A DNA stretch of 64,000 nucleotides from Treponema sp. UBA4377 (GTDB lineage Bacteria > Spirochaetota > Spirochaetia > Treponematales > Treponemataceae), in assembly GCA_002391235.1 (NCBI GenBank), contig DGRX01000018.1:62001-126000 (forward strand), given 5' to 3'. Positions 48,705 through 58,101 of this stretch are shown piece by piece. The position numbers and the translations under genes are program-made. The notes below the pieces were generated by a model. It was not told the DNA's origin. It did not search any database and saw only the letters and a program-made list of their open reading frames with translations. Numbering within the stretch: position 1 is the first letter of the stretch; the number at the start of each line of letters is the position of its first letter.

Positions 48705-50008
48705 TCGTTGTCCTCCGAATCTTGGTAGTCCTCTTTTTCGCGGACAAGAAGAACCTTTTCTATTCTAAATCCGTCAAGCTTTTTAACGATAAAAATCCAA
48801 CCGTCAAAAACAACCTTGTCGCCGACTTCGGCAATGCGACCGATCCTTTCCATAATCCAGCCGCCGACGCTTTCGTTTATGTCGGAAAAAAGGTTCACGC
48901 GCAAGGCCTCGTTTATATCCGAAAGGCGCGTCGTCCCCTCCAACTCAAACTCATTCGAATCAACGGGAATCGTTGACGAAACGTTGGCCGCCTTTGAAAA
49001 CTCCGAAATTCCCGCGCCAAACATTTCGGCGGCGATATCTTCCTTTGTCAAAATCCCTTCCGTGCCGGAATACTCGTCAACGACAATCGCCATTGTCTGC
49101 CGGTTTTCGCGCAAGATTTGCTGGGTAGACGACATGTTTTTTGTTTCAAGGATAAAAAGCGGAGGACGCATCACGCTCCGCAAAGAAAAGCTTTTTTTGT
49201 CGCCGGAATAAAAAAGCAAGTCCTTTATGTACACCGTTCCAACGATGTCGTCGATGTCGCGGCGGTAAACAGGAAAGTGCGAAAACAAAGTCCGCCTGCT
49301 AAGCTCCAAAACTTTGTCGTAGCTGTCGTCAATATGAACAAAGGTGATTTGCTTTCGGGGAATCATAATGTCCTGCGCTTCAAGGTCGGTGAACTTAAAG
49401 ACGCGGTTCATCAAATTCTTTTCGCCGTGCTCGATGATTCCGCTTTCGGCGCTGACGTCCAAAAACGTTTTTATGTCTTCAACCGTAAATGCCGTTTGCT
49501 CGTTCTTGACTTTTATTCCCCTCAAAAAAAGAACAAGGCGCGAAACCGCCGTAAAGACCAAGACGACCGGCCTCATCACAAATACAATAAACTGGACAAA
49601 GCCGCTAAGACCGTAGGCGATTGGATCTGGATGCCGCGTGCAAACGGCCTTTGGAGTGATTTCGCCAAAAAGCAAAAGCAGCAAGGTTGCCGCGAAAGTT
49701 GTGATTGCGATTGCTTTGCTGCCAAAAACTTTTAGAGCGAAGGCTGTAAGAATCGCGCTGAGCATTACATTGACCAAGTCGTTTGAAACAAGCAGCGTGT
49801 TTATCATCAGCTCCTTGTTCTTTAAAAGCCTGGCAACTCTCAGCGCCCGTTTGTTTCCCGCGCGGCATCTTACCCTTAGCCGCAATTTGTTTACAGACAA
49901 GAAGGCGCTTTCGCTCACAGAAAAGAGCATCGAAAGCGTTATCAGCGCAGCCGCAGAAATTACTAACGCGGGAATCGATATGTCGGAAACAGACGGAGGT
50001 TCGTTCAT
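48701..50008 (-). CDS. CorC/HlyC-type DUF21-CBS protein (first of a pair)
   Basis: This 435-residue paralog of the next gene has the same layout: DUF21 domain with SESAFLSVNKLRLRV and GEITPKAV, CBS pair around residues 205-325 with IVDEYSGTEGILTKEDI, and a CorC_HlyC C-terminal domain ending in a charged tail. Tandem, translationally coupled CorC-type genes recur in spirochaetes and Firmicutes and may act together in divalent cation handling. It starts one base inside the stop of the lipoprotein gene upstream (TAATG), so all three lie in one operon. Confidence 0.88.
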   Translation of the reverse strand: MNEPPSVSDISIPALVISAAALITLSMLFSVSESAFLSVNKLRLRVRCRAGNKRALRVARLLKNKELMINTLLVSNDLVNVMLSAILTAFALKVFGSKAIAITTFAATLLLLLFGEITPKAVCTRHPDPIAYGLSGFVQFIVFVMRPVVLVFTAVSRLVLFLRGIKVKNEQTAFTVEDIKTFLDVSAESGIIEHGEKNLMNRVFKFTDLEAQDIMIPRKQITFVHIDDSYDKVLELSRRTLFSHFPVYRRDIDDIVGTVYIKDLLFYSGDKKSFSLRSVMRPPLFILETKNMSSTQQILRENRQTMAIVVDEYSGTEGILTKEDIAAEMFGAGISEFSKAANVSSTIPVDSNEFELEGTTRLSDINEALRVNLFSDINESVGGWIMERIGRIAEVGDKVVFDGWIFIVKKLDGFRIEKVLLVREKEDYQDSEDNE

Positions 50009-51051
50009 TATTCCGCGCGGTTCTCCGCAGTGGCTTCCGCTTCTTCAGCCGCTTTTTTCTCTTCCATTTCTTTTTGGTTGGCCAAAATTTTTTCTTGGCG
50101 CTCAAGCAAAAAACGGCAGCGCTCGGCAAGCGGCGACTTGTCGTCCAATTCTATCGCCGACTTTAAATAGCTGATGATTTTTTCCGAACTTTCCACGCCT
50201 GGAGAATCTTTTCCAACAATGTAAGCCGCGGCAAAATAGCTGCGCTGTTTTTCTTCAACAGAAAGGAACTTTGACTTTAACGGCTCCAAGTAACAGTCAA
50301 CGGCCTTGTCAGGCTCGCGGCGCAAATAGCAGTCCATCGCCTTTGTGGAGGCGCGGGCAAGCAAATACTTTCCAACCAAACCGCTTTCGTTCTTTTTGTC
50401 AAGCTTTATGACTTGGTCGCACAAGCCGCGCAGCTGGTAGCGGTAATTTGCCTTAGTTTGCTCGTACAGTTCGTCAATTTTTTGAACGCGCTCAAGTCCT
50501 TTGGCCGCGTCGATTTGCGCAAGAAGATTTTCGATGCCGTCAATGTTTTCTCTGTCCAGCTCGACAATGTTTTTCAATCCTTGGGGATCGTCAACCGGCA
50601 AGTAAGTTATGTTTGAAATTACATAGCCTTGCTTTGTCAAAACCACAACCGCGGGCGTCGTGTCCACTCCGTAGATGACGGCGGTCCTCATGTCGCGCTC
50701 GTTTTGCGCCTCGTCAAAGCCCTCAGACTTTCTGGAAAAACGCTCGCGGCTATAGTCTATGCGGCAAGTTTCAAATTCACCGCCAAACAATTCGTTGTAG
50801 CCGCCGGCTTGAAGAATGTCGTTGACGATTTTTTCGTTATGGCCGCCGTCTTCCATCTTTGTAAAAAAAAGCAAAATCTTTTTTTCGCTTTTTTGGGCCG
50901 CGGCCAAAACGCTGTCAAAGTCGCTGTAAACGCCGTAAGCGTCTGGCGCGGATTTTTTTGAGCAGCCGCAAAACAACGCGGCCGCGGCCAACGCCGCAAG
51001 CGCGACAAACAACGCGGCGGCCTTGCAGGCCTTTGAATTTTTTTTCATCAT
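50008..51051 (-). CDS. Thioredoxin-fold lipoprotein, without CXXC
   Basis: This 347-residue lipoprotein has a signal peptide ending in a lipobox (ALFCGC, Cys at about 30). Residues about 40-165 look like a thioredoxin fold: LAAAQKSEKKILLFFTK, and VIYGVDTTPAVVVLTKQGYVI with the cis-Pro loop. The active-site position holds MEDGGHN and lacks both cysteines, so it is unlikely to be a disulfide oxidoreductase. The second half is helical, TPR-like, and ends in a Glu/Ala-rich coiled coil. It heads the operon with two CorC-type genes and lies 9 nt downstream of purL. The function is unknown. Confidence 0.7.
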   Translation of the reverse strand: MMKKNSKACKAAALFVALAALAAAALFCGCSKKSAPDAYGVYSDFDSVLAAAQKSEKKILLFFTKMEDGGHNEKIVNDILQAGGYNELFGGEFETCRIDYSRERFSRKSEGFDEAQNERDMRTAVIYGVDTTPAVVVLTKQGYVISNITYLPVDDPQGLKNIVELDRENIDGIENLLAQIDAAKGLERVQKIDELYEQTKANYRYQLRGLCDQVIKLDKKNESGLVGKYLLARASTKAMDCYLRREPDKAVDCYLEPLKSKFLSVEEKQRSYFAAAYIVGKDSPGVESSEKIISYLKSAIELDDKSPLAERCRFLLERQEKILANQKEMEEKKAAEEAEATAENRAE

Positions 51052-51059
51052 AACATTCC

Positions 51060-54000
51060 TTACTTAAAGTAGCTTACGCCGGCGGCAAAAAGGTTCTGGC
51101 AAGAATTTTCAAAATTGTTTGTCAGAGGATTTCCCGCGACGTTTTTAATCAAGTCGGCGCTGGCTCCATTCAAGTCGTTGCCAATCGTTCGCTCGCTGTG
51201 GCCCATCTTTCCAAGCACGTGTCCGTCAGGGCTTGTCATTCCTTCTATCGCGTACATAGAGCCGTTGGGATTGTCCGGCTCGCAAATCGCGGGATTGCCC
51301 TTTTCGTCAACGTACTGGCTGTAGATTTGCCCCTTGCTGAACAATTCCTTGGCCAAGCGCGGGCTGATGATAACGCGGCCTTCTCCGTGGCTGATTGGAA
51401 CAAGGTGAATTCTTTGGTCGATGACCGAAGCGTTCTTGGCCCAAGGGCTCATCGCGCTTGTCATTCTTGTCCTGACTATGCGCGAAATGTGGCGGCCGAT
51501 TGTATTAAAGGTGAGCGTAGGCATTTCGGCGCTGGGCTCGCGGATTTCTCCGTAAGGAACAAGGCCGGTCTTTATCAAGGCTTGGAAGCCGTTGCAAATT
51601 CCAAGAACAAGGCCGTCGCGCTTTTTAAGAAGGTTCATAATTTGGTCGGCCACGCGAGCCTCGCGCAAAACGTTGGCGATGTACTTGCCCGAACCGTCCG
51701 GCTCGTCGCCCGCGCTAAAGCCTCCGCTAAGCGCCAAGATTTGCGCCTTCTTAAGCGCCTTGGCCAACTCGTCAAGCGAGTCGCTAAGCGCTTGCGGAGT
51801 GTTGTTCCTAAAGACCAAAATTTTTGTGTCGGCTCCAGCCAAATTAAAGGCGCGGGCCATGTCGTACTCGCAGTTTGTTCCGGGGAAAACCGGAATCAAA
51901 ACGCGCGGATGTTTTTTGCAAATGTTAAAGCTGGGATTGCTTCTGGCGTCGCTCAACGACGAGTGAACGTCCTTGGCAAAGTCAGGAAGCTCTTCCTGCT
52001 TTTCCGCGCCGCTTGTTTGCGGGAACACTTCCGACAAAGTGTTTTCCCAAGCCTTTTGGGCGTCCGCGAGTTTTATCGTTGTGGTCGTGGCCTTTGTCTT
52101 TCCGACGACGATGATTTTTGGCTCGGCGATTGTCTTTCCGATAAAGGACAAAGTTCCCTTCGCGAAAGCCTCGCTTTCAAGGCCTTCGTCTGTTTCAATC
52201 AAGATTGAACCGTAGAGCGGAATGAACAATTCCTTGGCTTTTGCCGGGCGAACGATTTCGGCGCCGATTTTGTTTCCCATCGCCATCTTGGTGACGGCCT
52301 CGGCGATTCCGCCCGCGCGAACCGGATAGAGCGCGCGGATTTTTCCAGCCTTGTTCAAATTGTAAACGACTTGCGAGTTTGCCTTAAAGGCCTCGTAGTC
52401 GGGAGCTAGCAATTCCGAGTACGGAAGCTTTACAAGGTAAATGTTAGAGCCGGTTTTTTTGAAGGAACCGCTTTGCGCGTTTTGAACTTCGTCATGGCCG
52501 ACGGCAAAGCTTACGAGCGTGTGCGGAACGTTGAGCTTTTCAAAAGTTCCGCTCATGCTGTCCTTGCCTCCGATGCTGGCAGTTCCCATCGCGTTTTGCG
52601 CGGTGATGGAACCAAGCAAGGCGGCGGCCGGGTATCCCCAAGTTTTTGGGTCAACGGCGCGGCCAAAGAATTCCTGGAACGAAAGCCGCGCTTTTAGCGG
52701 ATCGGCTCCCAAGCACAAAAGGTTTGCCAAACTTGAAATGACGGAAACTTGAGCTCCGTGCCAAGGGCTCCATTCACAAACGCGCGGGTCAAAGCCGTAT
52801 GCCATAAAGCTTACGGTGCTAGTTTCGCGCGGAGACATTACAGGAATCTTTGCCGTCATGCCCGCTTCGGGAGTGGACTGCCAGCGGCCGCCGTAGGGGA
52901 ACAATACCGAGCTGGAACCGATTGAGCCGTCAAAGCGCTCGCCCAAGCCGCGCTGGGAACAGCAAGCCAAGTCGGCCATGTTTTGAATCCAAGCCTTTTG
53001 CAAGGCGGCGGAAGTAGTTCCCGCTCCCAATTTTTTCGCGGTGGAATCAAGCGGCTTTAAAAGCGGAGAAGACGCCGGTGCGGTTGGGCTTTCGATCAAG
53101 GCCTTAGCCTCATGGCGCGCTCCGGCCGCGTCCAAGAATTCGCGCGCTATGTTTACGATTACTGATCCGCGCCAAGTCATCACCAAACGGTTTGTGTCGG
53201 TGACCGTGGCGACTACGACAGCGTTAAGGTTTTCGGCGGCCGCGGCCTTGATGAATTTCTTTACATCCTTGGGACGAACGACGACGGCCATTCGCTCCTG
53301 GCTTTCTGAAATGGCAAGCTCTGTTCCGTTGAGGCCTTCGTACTTTTTGGGAACGGCGTCAAGGTTGATGTCCAAGCCGGGCGCCAATTCGCCGACGGCC
53401 ACGCTGACTCCGCCCGCTCCAAAGTCGTTGCAGCGGACAATCATAAGGCTTACGTCTTTGTTTCGGAACAAGCGCTGAATCTTTCGCTCCTCGACGGCGT
53501 TTCCCTTTTGGACTTCGGCGGCGGCGGTGGTGACGGACTTTTCCGTGTGGACTTTAGAAGAGCCTGTCGCTCCTCCGATTCCGTCTCGGCCAGTTCCGCC
53601 TCCAAGCAAGATGACAATGTCGCCGGCCTGCGGCGTTCCGCGGACAACGTTTTCGGCCGGAGCGGCCGCGATCACCGCGCCAAGCTCCATGCGCTTTGCC
53701 GCGTATCCGGGATGGTATATTTCGTGGACTTGGCCAGTGGTCAAGCCGATTTGGTTTCCGTAGCTCGAAAAGCCTTGGGCGGATTCGCGGCAAAGCTTTA
53801 GCTGCGGCAATTTTCCCTTTATCGTTTTCTTCATCGGAACGGTCGGATCGGCCGCTCCTGTGACGCGCATCGACTGGTAAACCCAAGAGCGTCCCGAAAG
53901 CGGGTCGCGAATGGCGCCTCCAATGCAAGTGGCCGCGCCGCCAAAGGGTTCGATTTCGGTCGGGTGGTTGTGCGTCTCGTTCTTGAACATCAAGAGCCAG

Positions 54001-55007
54001 CGCTCGGTCGCCTTCTTTGAGTTGGGGTCGATTTTCTTTCCATGCTTGTCCGTCGTGTAGTGAATGTCGATGTAAATCGAGCAAGCGTTTATTTCTTCGC
54101 TGACCTCAAGGTCTTCCAAAAGGCCGCGCTTTTTAAGATGCTTGATTCCGATCACGGCCATGTCCATCAGGGTGACGGGCTTGTCAGAGCGGCCGGCGTA
54201 AAGGTCGGCGCGCATGTCGGTGTATTCTTTGAGGGAGGCCTTGATCAATTTTTCGTAAGGGCCTTTTTCAATCTTTATGTCCTTTAGTTCCGTCAAGAAG
54301 GTCGTGTGGCGGCAGTGGTCGCTCCAGTATGTGTCAAGAACGCGGATTTCCGTTTCGGTCGGATCGCGGCCTTCCTTTGCAAAATAGTCTTGCAAGAATT
54401 TAATGTCGGCGTAGTCCATCGCCAAGCCCATCTTTTGCAAGTAGGCCTCAAGCTCCGCCTTCTTGTATTTGATGAAGCCTTCGACCACAGGAATGTCGCC
54501 GGGCGTTTCCGTCTTCATCTTTAGCGTCGCGGGAAGCTCTTCGTTGGTCAAGCGCGAATCGACGGGATTCACCAAATAATTTTGGATTTTCTGAAGGTCT
54601 TTGGCCGCGATTTTTCCGGTCATCAAAACGATTTTGGCGCAGCGAACGCGGGGAGGCTCCGTTCCCGTTTCGACAGTTTTTTCCAAGCTCTTTCGCAAAA
54701 GGCTTAGGCACTGCTCGGCGCTGTCGGCCCGCTGGTCGTACTGGCCGGGAAGGTATTCCCAAATGATTTCCGTTTCGCCGGCCTTAAGGTTCAACTGGTT
54801 GTAAATAACGCTGTCGGATTGCGGCTCGGAAAAAATTCGCTGAACGGCGCTTTTGGCGACGGCCGGCATGACGTTTTCAATGTCATAGCGGTTAAGGTAA
54901 CGCACGCTCTTTACAGAACTAATGCCCAAAAAATTTTTAACGTCGGAAAGAATGCGTCGGGCTTCGTTTTCAAAGCCTTTTTGACGCTCAACATAAATAC
55001 GGAACAT
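51060..55007 (-). CDS. purL: Phosphoribosylformylglycinamidine synthase, single-chain
   Basis: This 1315-residue protein carries the PurL synthetase and the PurQ glutaminase in one chain, as in proteobacterial and eukaryotic enzymes, and not the small PurL/PurQ/PurS system. The N-terminal PurS-like domain is followed by DTYWSDHCRHTTF, the ATP-binding GGGTGRDGIGGATGSS loop, and a second synthetase half with VSIGGKDSMSG-like SIGGKDSMSG. The C-terminal amidotransferase has the nucleophile in LGICNGFQ and HGEGRV. It makes FGAM in purine synthesis. A promoter ending 6 nt before the ATG suggests a leaderless mRNA. Confidence 0.96.
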   Translation of the reverse strand: MFRIYVERQKGFENEARRILSDVKNFLGISSVKSVRYLNRYDIENVMPAVAKSAVQRIFSEPQSDSVIYNQLNLKAGETEIIWEYLPGQYDQRADSAEQCLSLLRKSLEKTVETGTEPPRVRCAKIVLMTGKIAAKDLQKIQNYLVNPVDSRLTNEELPATLKMKTETPGDIPVVEGFIKYKKAELEAYLQKMGLAMDYADIKFLQDYFAKEGRDPTETEIRVLDTYWSDHCRHTTFLTELKDIKIEKGPYEKLIKASLKEYTDMRADLYAGRSDKPVTLMDMAVIGIKHLKKRGLLEDLEVSEEINACSIYIDIHYTTDKHGKKIDPNSKKATERWLLMFKNETHNHPTEIEPFGGAATCIGGAIRDPLSGRSWVYQSMRVTGAADPTVPMKKTIKGKLPQLKLCRESAQGFSSYGNQIGLTTGQVHEIYHPGYAAKRMELGAVIAAAPAENVVRGTPQAGDIVILLGGGTGRDGIGGATGSSKVHTEKSVTTAAAEVQKGNAVEERKIQRLFRNKDVSLMIVRCNDFGAGGVSVAVGELAPGLDINLDAVPKKYEGLNGTELAISESQERMAVVVRPKDVKKFIKAAAAENLNAVVVATVTDTNRLVMTWRGSVIVNIAREFLDAAGARHEAKALIESPTAPASSPLLKPLDSTAKKLGAGTTSAALQKAWIQNMADLACCSQRGLGERFDGSIGSSSVLFPYGGRWQSTPEAGMTAKIPVMSPRETSTVSFMAYGFDPRVCEWSPWHGAQVSVISSLANLLCLGADPLKARLSFQEFFGRAVDPKTWGYPAAALLGSITAQNAMGTASIGGKDSMSGTFEKLNVPHTLVSFAVGHDEVQNAQSGSFKKTGSNIYLVKLPYSELLAPDYEAFKANSQVVYNLNKAGKIRALYPVRAGGIAEAVTKMAMGNKIGAEIVRPAKAKELFIPLYGSILIETDEGLESEAFAKGTLSFIGKTIAEPKIIVVGKTKATTTTIKLADAQKAWENTLSEVFPQTSGAEKQEELPDFAKDVHSSLSDARSNPSFNICKKHPRVLIPVFPGTNCEYDMARAFNLAGADTKILVFRNNTPQALSDSLDELAKALKKAQILALSGGFSAGDEPDGSGKYIANVLREARVADQIMNLLKKRDGLVLGICNGFQALIKTGLVPYGEIREPSAEMPTLTFNTIGRHISRIVRTRMTSAMSPWAKNASVIDQRIHLVPISHGEGRVIISPRLAKELFSKGQIYSQYVDEKGNPAICEPDNPNGSMYAIEGMTSPDGHVLGKMGHSERTIGNDLNGASADLIKNVAGNPLTNNFENSCQNLFAAGVSYFK

Positions 55008-55013
55008 TGTTCC

Positions 55014-55042
55014 ATTATATAGAAAAAGGCCGCGCCGTTCAA
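55014..55042 (-). promoter_or_regulatory. Leaderless promoter of purL
   Basis: Minus-strand TTGAAC (55042-55037), a 17-nt spacer and TATAAT (55019-55014); six bases separate the -10 box from the ATG at 55007. The -35 box is the loop of the terminator hairpin of the gene upstream. Confidence 0.65.
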
Positions 55043-55052
55043 GACGCGACCT
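55024..55052 (-). terminator. Intrinsic terminator after the phosphohexomutase gene
   Basis: On the minus strand GGTCGCGTC, loop TTGAAC, GGCGCGGCC (with mismatches) then TTTTTC. It lies between the phosphohexomutase stop and purL and overlaps the purL promoter. Confidence 0.65.
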
Positions 55053-55058
55053 CCATTC

Positions 55059-56573
55059 TTAAGCCAAGGCGCTCATGTCCAGCTTGTCAAAGCCGGTCAA
55101 AAGCAAGGCCGCCGTCTGCTTGATTTTTTCAAGCGAGCCGGGCGTGGTTCCTTCTATGTTGAGCGGCATTACAGGATCGTGCAGGCTTAGGCGCAAAAGC
55201 ATCCAGCCCTCCGCTCCGTCGGCTTCCGGGCCGCCCTTAAAGGAAATGCGCACGCCCTCAAAGGACTCCGGCATAATGCAGCCGGCGTCGCGGGCGCGTT
55301 CGGCAAAAGCGTCCAAAACCTGCTTGCCGTATTCCTTAAAGTTTTCGTCGTTAATCTTAAAACGAATTTCCGCTTCTTCTCCGGGAGGAGGAAGGCGTTC
55401 GATAAGGCTTTGCAGTTTCTTTCCCTCTTTGGCTGCGTTTGCCAAAGCGATTACAAGCTGCACCGCCAAAAAGGCTCCGTCGTCCAAAAAGTAGTTTTCC
55501 TTTAAGGCGCCGTGGCCGCTCGTTTCCATCGCCAAAGGAGCGTTGACTCCATCCGCGCAAAGCTCCTTTTGCTTGTTGATTACGTTCTTGTAGCCGCGCA
55601 TGTAGCGCAAGTGTCGCAAGCCCAAAACTTTTTCCAAGAAGAAAGTAAGGCGGTCGCTTGTGACGCTGTCGGTGATGATTGTCGCTCCCTTGTTGCGGGG
55701 AGCCAAGATCGCGCTTATCAAGGCGATGATTGAGTCGCGGTTGACTTCGCTTCCGTCGTCAAGAACGGCTGACATTCTGTCAACGTCGGTGTCAAAGATA
55801 AGGCCCAGGTCGGCGCGGTTTTTTAACACCGCTTGGCGGATTGATTCCATTGCCTCTTTGTTTTCTGGATTGGGAATGTGGTTTGGAAAGCGGCCGTCCG
55901 GCTCCAAAAATTGGCTTCCGTCGATGTTGGCTCCAAGCGGCTTTAAAACTTTTTCGGCAAAGAATCCGCCGGCGCCGTTTCCAGCGTCAACGATAATCTT
56001 TAGGCCTTCAAGCGGTTTTTGCGAATTGTTCACGCCGTTCATTATCGAAGTTCGCAAGTGCTGCGCGTAAAGGTAAATCAAGTCAAAGTTTTTTTCTTCC
56101 GAAACATCTACAGTGACCACCTGCTTGTCCTGCGCGATTTTCAGAATCTCGCTTATGTCGTCATGCTCAAGGCCGCCGTCCTTTGTAAAGAATTTTATTC
56201 CGTTGCGGTTGAACGGAAGGTGGCTGGCGGTAATCATCACCGAACCGTCAAAGTGGCTTTGCTCAAAAACGATTGACATGAACATCGCGGGCGTCGTCGC
56301 CAAGCCGCAACACTTTACGTCAACGCCGTTGTTGACCAAACCAGACGTTACGGCGATCATAAGGTTCTGCCCCGAAATTCTAGAGTCCATTCCGATTCCA
56401 ACCGTAAGCTGGTCGGCGCTCTTGTTTGTCTTTGCGCTAAGCCACTGGGCAAACGCCTGTCCGATTCTGTTCGCGATGCTGGGCGTAAGGTTTACGCTTT
56501 CGCCCTCAACGCCTTCCAAAGCCACTCCGCGGATGTCGCTTCCGTTCTGCAATTTAAAAATTTCTTCATCCAT
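55059..56573 (-). CDS. Phosphomannomutase/phosphoglucomutase family enzyme
   Basis: A 504-residue alpha-D-phosphohexomutase starting at 56573 (GAGGCTGGGATT before MDEEIFKL). The phosphoserine loop is MITASHLP (Ser117), the metal loop is DTDVDRM, the sugar-binding region includes METSGHGALKENYFLDDG, and the phosphate-binding C-terminal domain follows with VRISFKGGPEADGAEGWMLLR. It interconverts hexose 6- and 1-phosphates to supply nucleotide sugars or glycolysis; whether glucose or mannose is preferred is not clear. Tail-to-head arrangement with a TetR regulator 21 nt upstream suggests one transcript. Confidence 0.9.
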   Translation of the reverse strand: MDEEIFKLQNGSDIRGVALEGVEGESVNLTPSIANRIGQAFAQWLSAKTNKSADQLTVGIGMDSRISGQNLMIAVTSGLVNNGVDVKCCGLATTPAMFMSIVFEQSHFDGSVMITASHLPFNRNGIKFFTKDGGLEHDDISEILKIAQDKQVVTVDVSEEKNFDLIYLYAQHLRTSIMNGVNNSQKPLEGLKIIVDAGNGAGGFFAEKVLKPLGANIDGSQFLEPDGRFPNHIPNPENKEAMESIRQAVLKNRADLGLIFDTDVDRMSAVLDDGSEVNRDSIIALISAILAPRNKGATIITDSVTSDRLTFFLEKVLGLRHLRYMRGYKNVINKQKELCADGVNAPLAMETSGHGALKENYFLDDGAFLAVQLVIALANAAKEGKKLQSLIERLPPPGEEAEIRFKINDENFKEYGKQVLDAFAERARDAGCIMPESFEGVRISFKGGPEADGAEGWMLLRLSLHDPVMPLNIEGTTPGSLEKIKQTAALLLTGFDKLDMSALA

Positions 56574-56594
56574 AATCCCAGCCTCACACAATTC

Positions 56595-57257
56595 TTATAT
56601 TACATGTTTTAAGATTTCAACAGCAAATGACGTAATCCCGGCGATTTGCTTTTCGTCGCTTGGAAGCGCGAACAAGCTTCCCGCGTCGCATTCAGGATTT
56701 CGCCTAATCGTCTCTTTTTTTTGCGCGATGTAAAAATCCAGGCGCGACAAAATTCCGTCCGCAAAAAAATGCGAATGCAGGCGCAGCTCTTCGTCGGACT
56801 TTTGGGCGCTTCCTTTTGTTTGCGCCGACGCGATTTTAAAGAACAAGAAAGCTTGGTCAAAAATCTTTTGCCTTTGCGCCTCGCAAATGTCAAGGAAATT
56901 TTTGTCAAAGTATTTTTCGCTTTGGACCAAAGTGTAAATTTGAAATAGCGGCTCGTTCTCATGGCTCTTGATGTAAGAGTCAACGGATTTTTTAAAAAGC
57001 TTTTCGGAATTGGTGGAATTGATTTTTGTGAAAATTTCCTGCTCAAACAAATTCACCCGCGCGTAAAAGTCGGAACAATAAGAGCAAAGCGCCGCAAGAA
57101 TTTCTTCCTTGCCCGCAAAATAATTGTAAAGAGAAGCCTTTTTAATTCCCAAATCTTGCGCGATGTCTGCAAGCGAAGTCTCGCCCATTCCGTTTTTAAA
57201 TGCGGAAAAAAGCGCCGACTCCACAATGCTTTGCGCGGAAACCGCTTTCTTTGGCAT
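56595..57257 (-). CDS. TetR-family transcriptional repressor
   Basis: This 220-residue protein has an N-terminal TetR HTH: ETSLADIAQDLGIKKASLYNYFAGKEEILAAL at about residues 25-56. The C-terminal ligand domain is divergent. A perfect 16-bp palindrome lies two bases before its start codon, a classic site for autorepression. The gene precedes the phosphohexomutase gene on the same strand (21 nt) and follows the GH16 gene. The effector and further targets are unknown. Confidence 0.88.
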   Translation of the reverse strand: MPKKAVSAQSIVESALFSAFKNGMGETSLADIAQDLGIKKASLYNYFAGKEEILAALCSYCSDFYARVNLFEQEIFTKINSTNSEKLFKKSVDSYIKSHENEPLFQIYTLVQSEKYFDKNFLDICEAQRQKIFDQAFLFFKIASAQTKGSAQKSDEELRLHSHFFADGILSRLDFYIAQKKETIRRNPECDAGSLFALPSDEKQIAGITSFAVEILKHVI

Positions 57258-57258
57258 G

Positions 57259-57274
57259 ACTAACGACCGTTAGT
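57259..57274. promoter_or_regulatory. Perfect palindrome at the tetR start, putative TetR operator
   Basis: ACTAACG-AC-CGTTAGT, a 16-bp interrupted palindrome with perfect arms, 2 nt upstream of the TetR-family start and 6 nt downstream of the GH16 stop. The position fits autorepression. Confidence 0.65.
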
Positions 57275-57279
57275 TTATT

Positions 57280-58101
57280 TTACTGATACCAGCGAACGTA
57301 GTCAACTTCCATAAGGCATTTTTTGACGTCTTTTGGAATGTCGCCGCCAAGCGTTCCGCCCATCGCCACGTTCATAATAACGTAAAAGTCGCGGTCAAAG
57401 GGCCAAAACTTTTGCGGGTAGGCAGCGTCATGCGGATTTTCGTAAGTCAAGAATTCCACGCCGTCGTAAATCCAAACGATTTTTTCTTCGGTCCACAAGA
57501 CGCCGTAGTTATGCCATTTTTTGTCGGCGGGCTTTACGTCCACTCCGGCGTTGGCAAGCGCGTTCCCGCCGCTTCCCGCAAGGCAGTGGCAAGTTCCGTA
57601 AGCTTTTGTTCCCCAAAAGTTTTGCGCGTATTCCATCACGTCGATTTCGCCGCTTCTAGGCCAGGTTCCGTAATTGTCGCGGTTGGGCATAAGCCAAAGC
57701 GCCGGCCATGAGCCTTTTTGCGTCGGAAGCTTTGCGCGGAATTCTATATAGCCGTATTTAAAAGTTTTTTTCCACTGGCTTTTTAGGCGGGCGCTGGTCC
57801 ATTTTCCGTCGTCGCCTTTTAGCGCGACTATTTTTAGCGTTCCGTCCGAAACATAGGAATTGGCGCGGTCTTTGGTGTAGTTTTGCCGCTCGGCGTTTCC
57901 CCAACCATGGGCGCCCGTGTTGTAGTCCCAATATTCGGGATTTGGCTCGTCGCTTGTTCCGTCAAACTCGTCGGCCCAAACCAAGTTCATGTCCTTTACA
58001 AATTCCGGCGACACGCTCTTTTCCCGGCCTTGGCACGAAGAAAGCAAAATCGCGGCCACAAAAATCACGGACGCTGGCAATAAAAAATGTTCTCTTTTCA
58101 T
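57280..58101 (-). CDS. GH16 endo-beta-glucanase lipoprotein
   Basis: A 273-residue exported lipoprotein starting at 58101 with lipobox LLSSC (Cys23). The GH16 catalytic motif is GEIDVMEY, with Glu152 as nucleophile, Asp154 assisting and Glu157 as acid/base; DEFDGTS and WPALWLMPN are further family signatures. GH16 enzymes hydrolyse beta-1,3- or mixed beta-1,3/1,4-glucans such as laminarin and lichenan. Its start codon lies in the loop of an 11-bp perfect inverted repeat, and the earlier in-frame starts up to 58218 would overlap metA. It points to glucan degradation at the cell surface. Confidence 0.92.
   Translation of the reverse strand: MKREHFLLPASVIFVAAILLSSCQGREKSVSPEFVKDMNLVWADEFDGTSDEPNPEYWDYNTGAHGWGNAERQNYTKDRANSYVSDGTLKIVALKGDDGKWTSARLKSQWKKTFKYGYIEFRAKLPTQKGSWPALWLMPNRDNYGTWPRSGEIDVMEYAQNFWGTKAYGTCHCLAGSGGNALANAGVDVKPADKKWHNYGVLWTEEKIVWIYDGVEFLTYENPHDAAYPQKFWPFDRDFYVIMNVAMGGTLGGDIPKDVKKCLMEVDYVRWYQ

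Noticed and set aside
51198..52208. A 336-codon open frame antisense to purL
   Set aside because: purL is intact and continuous over this stretch; the antisense protein lacks motifs and a supported start.
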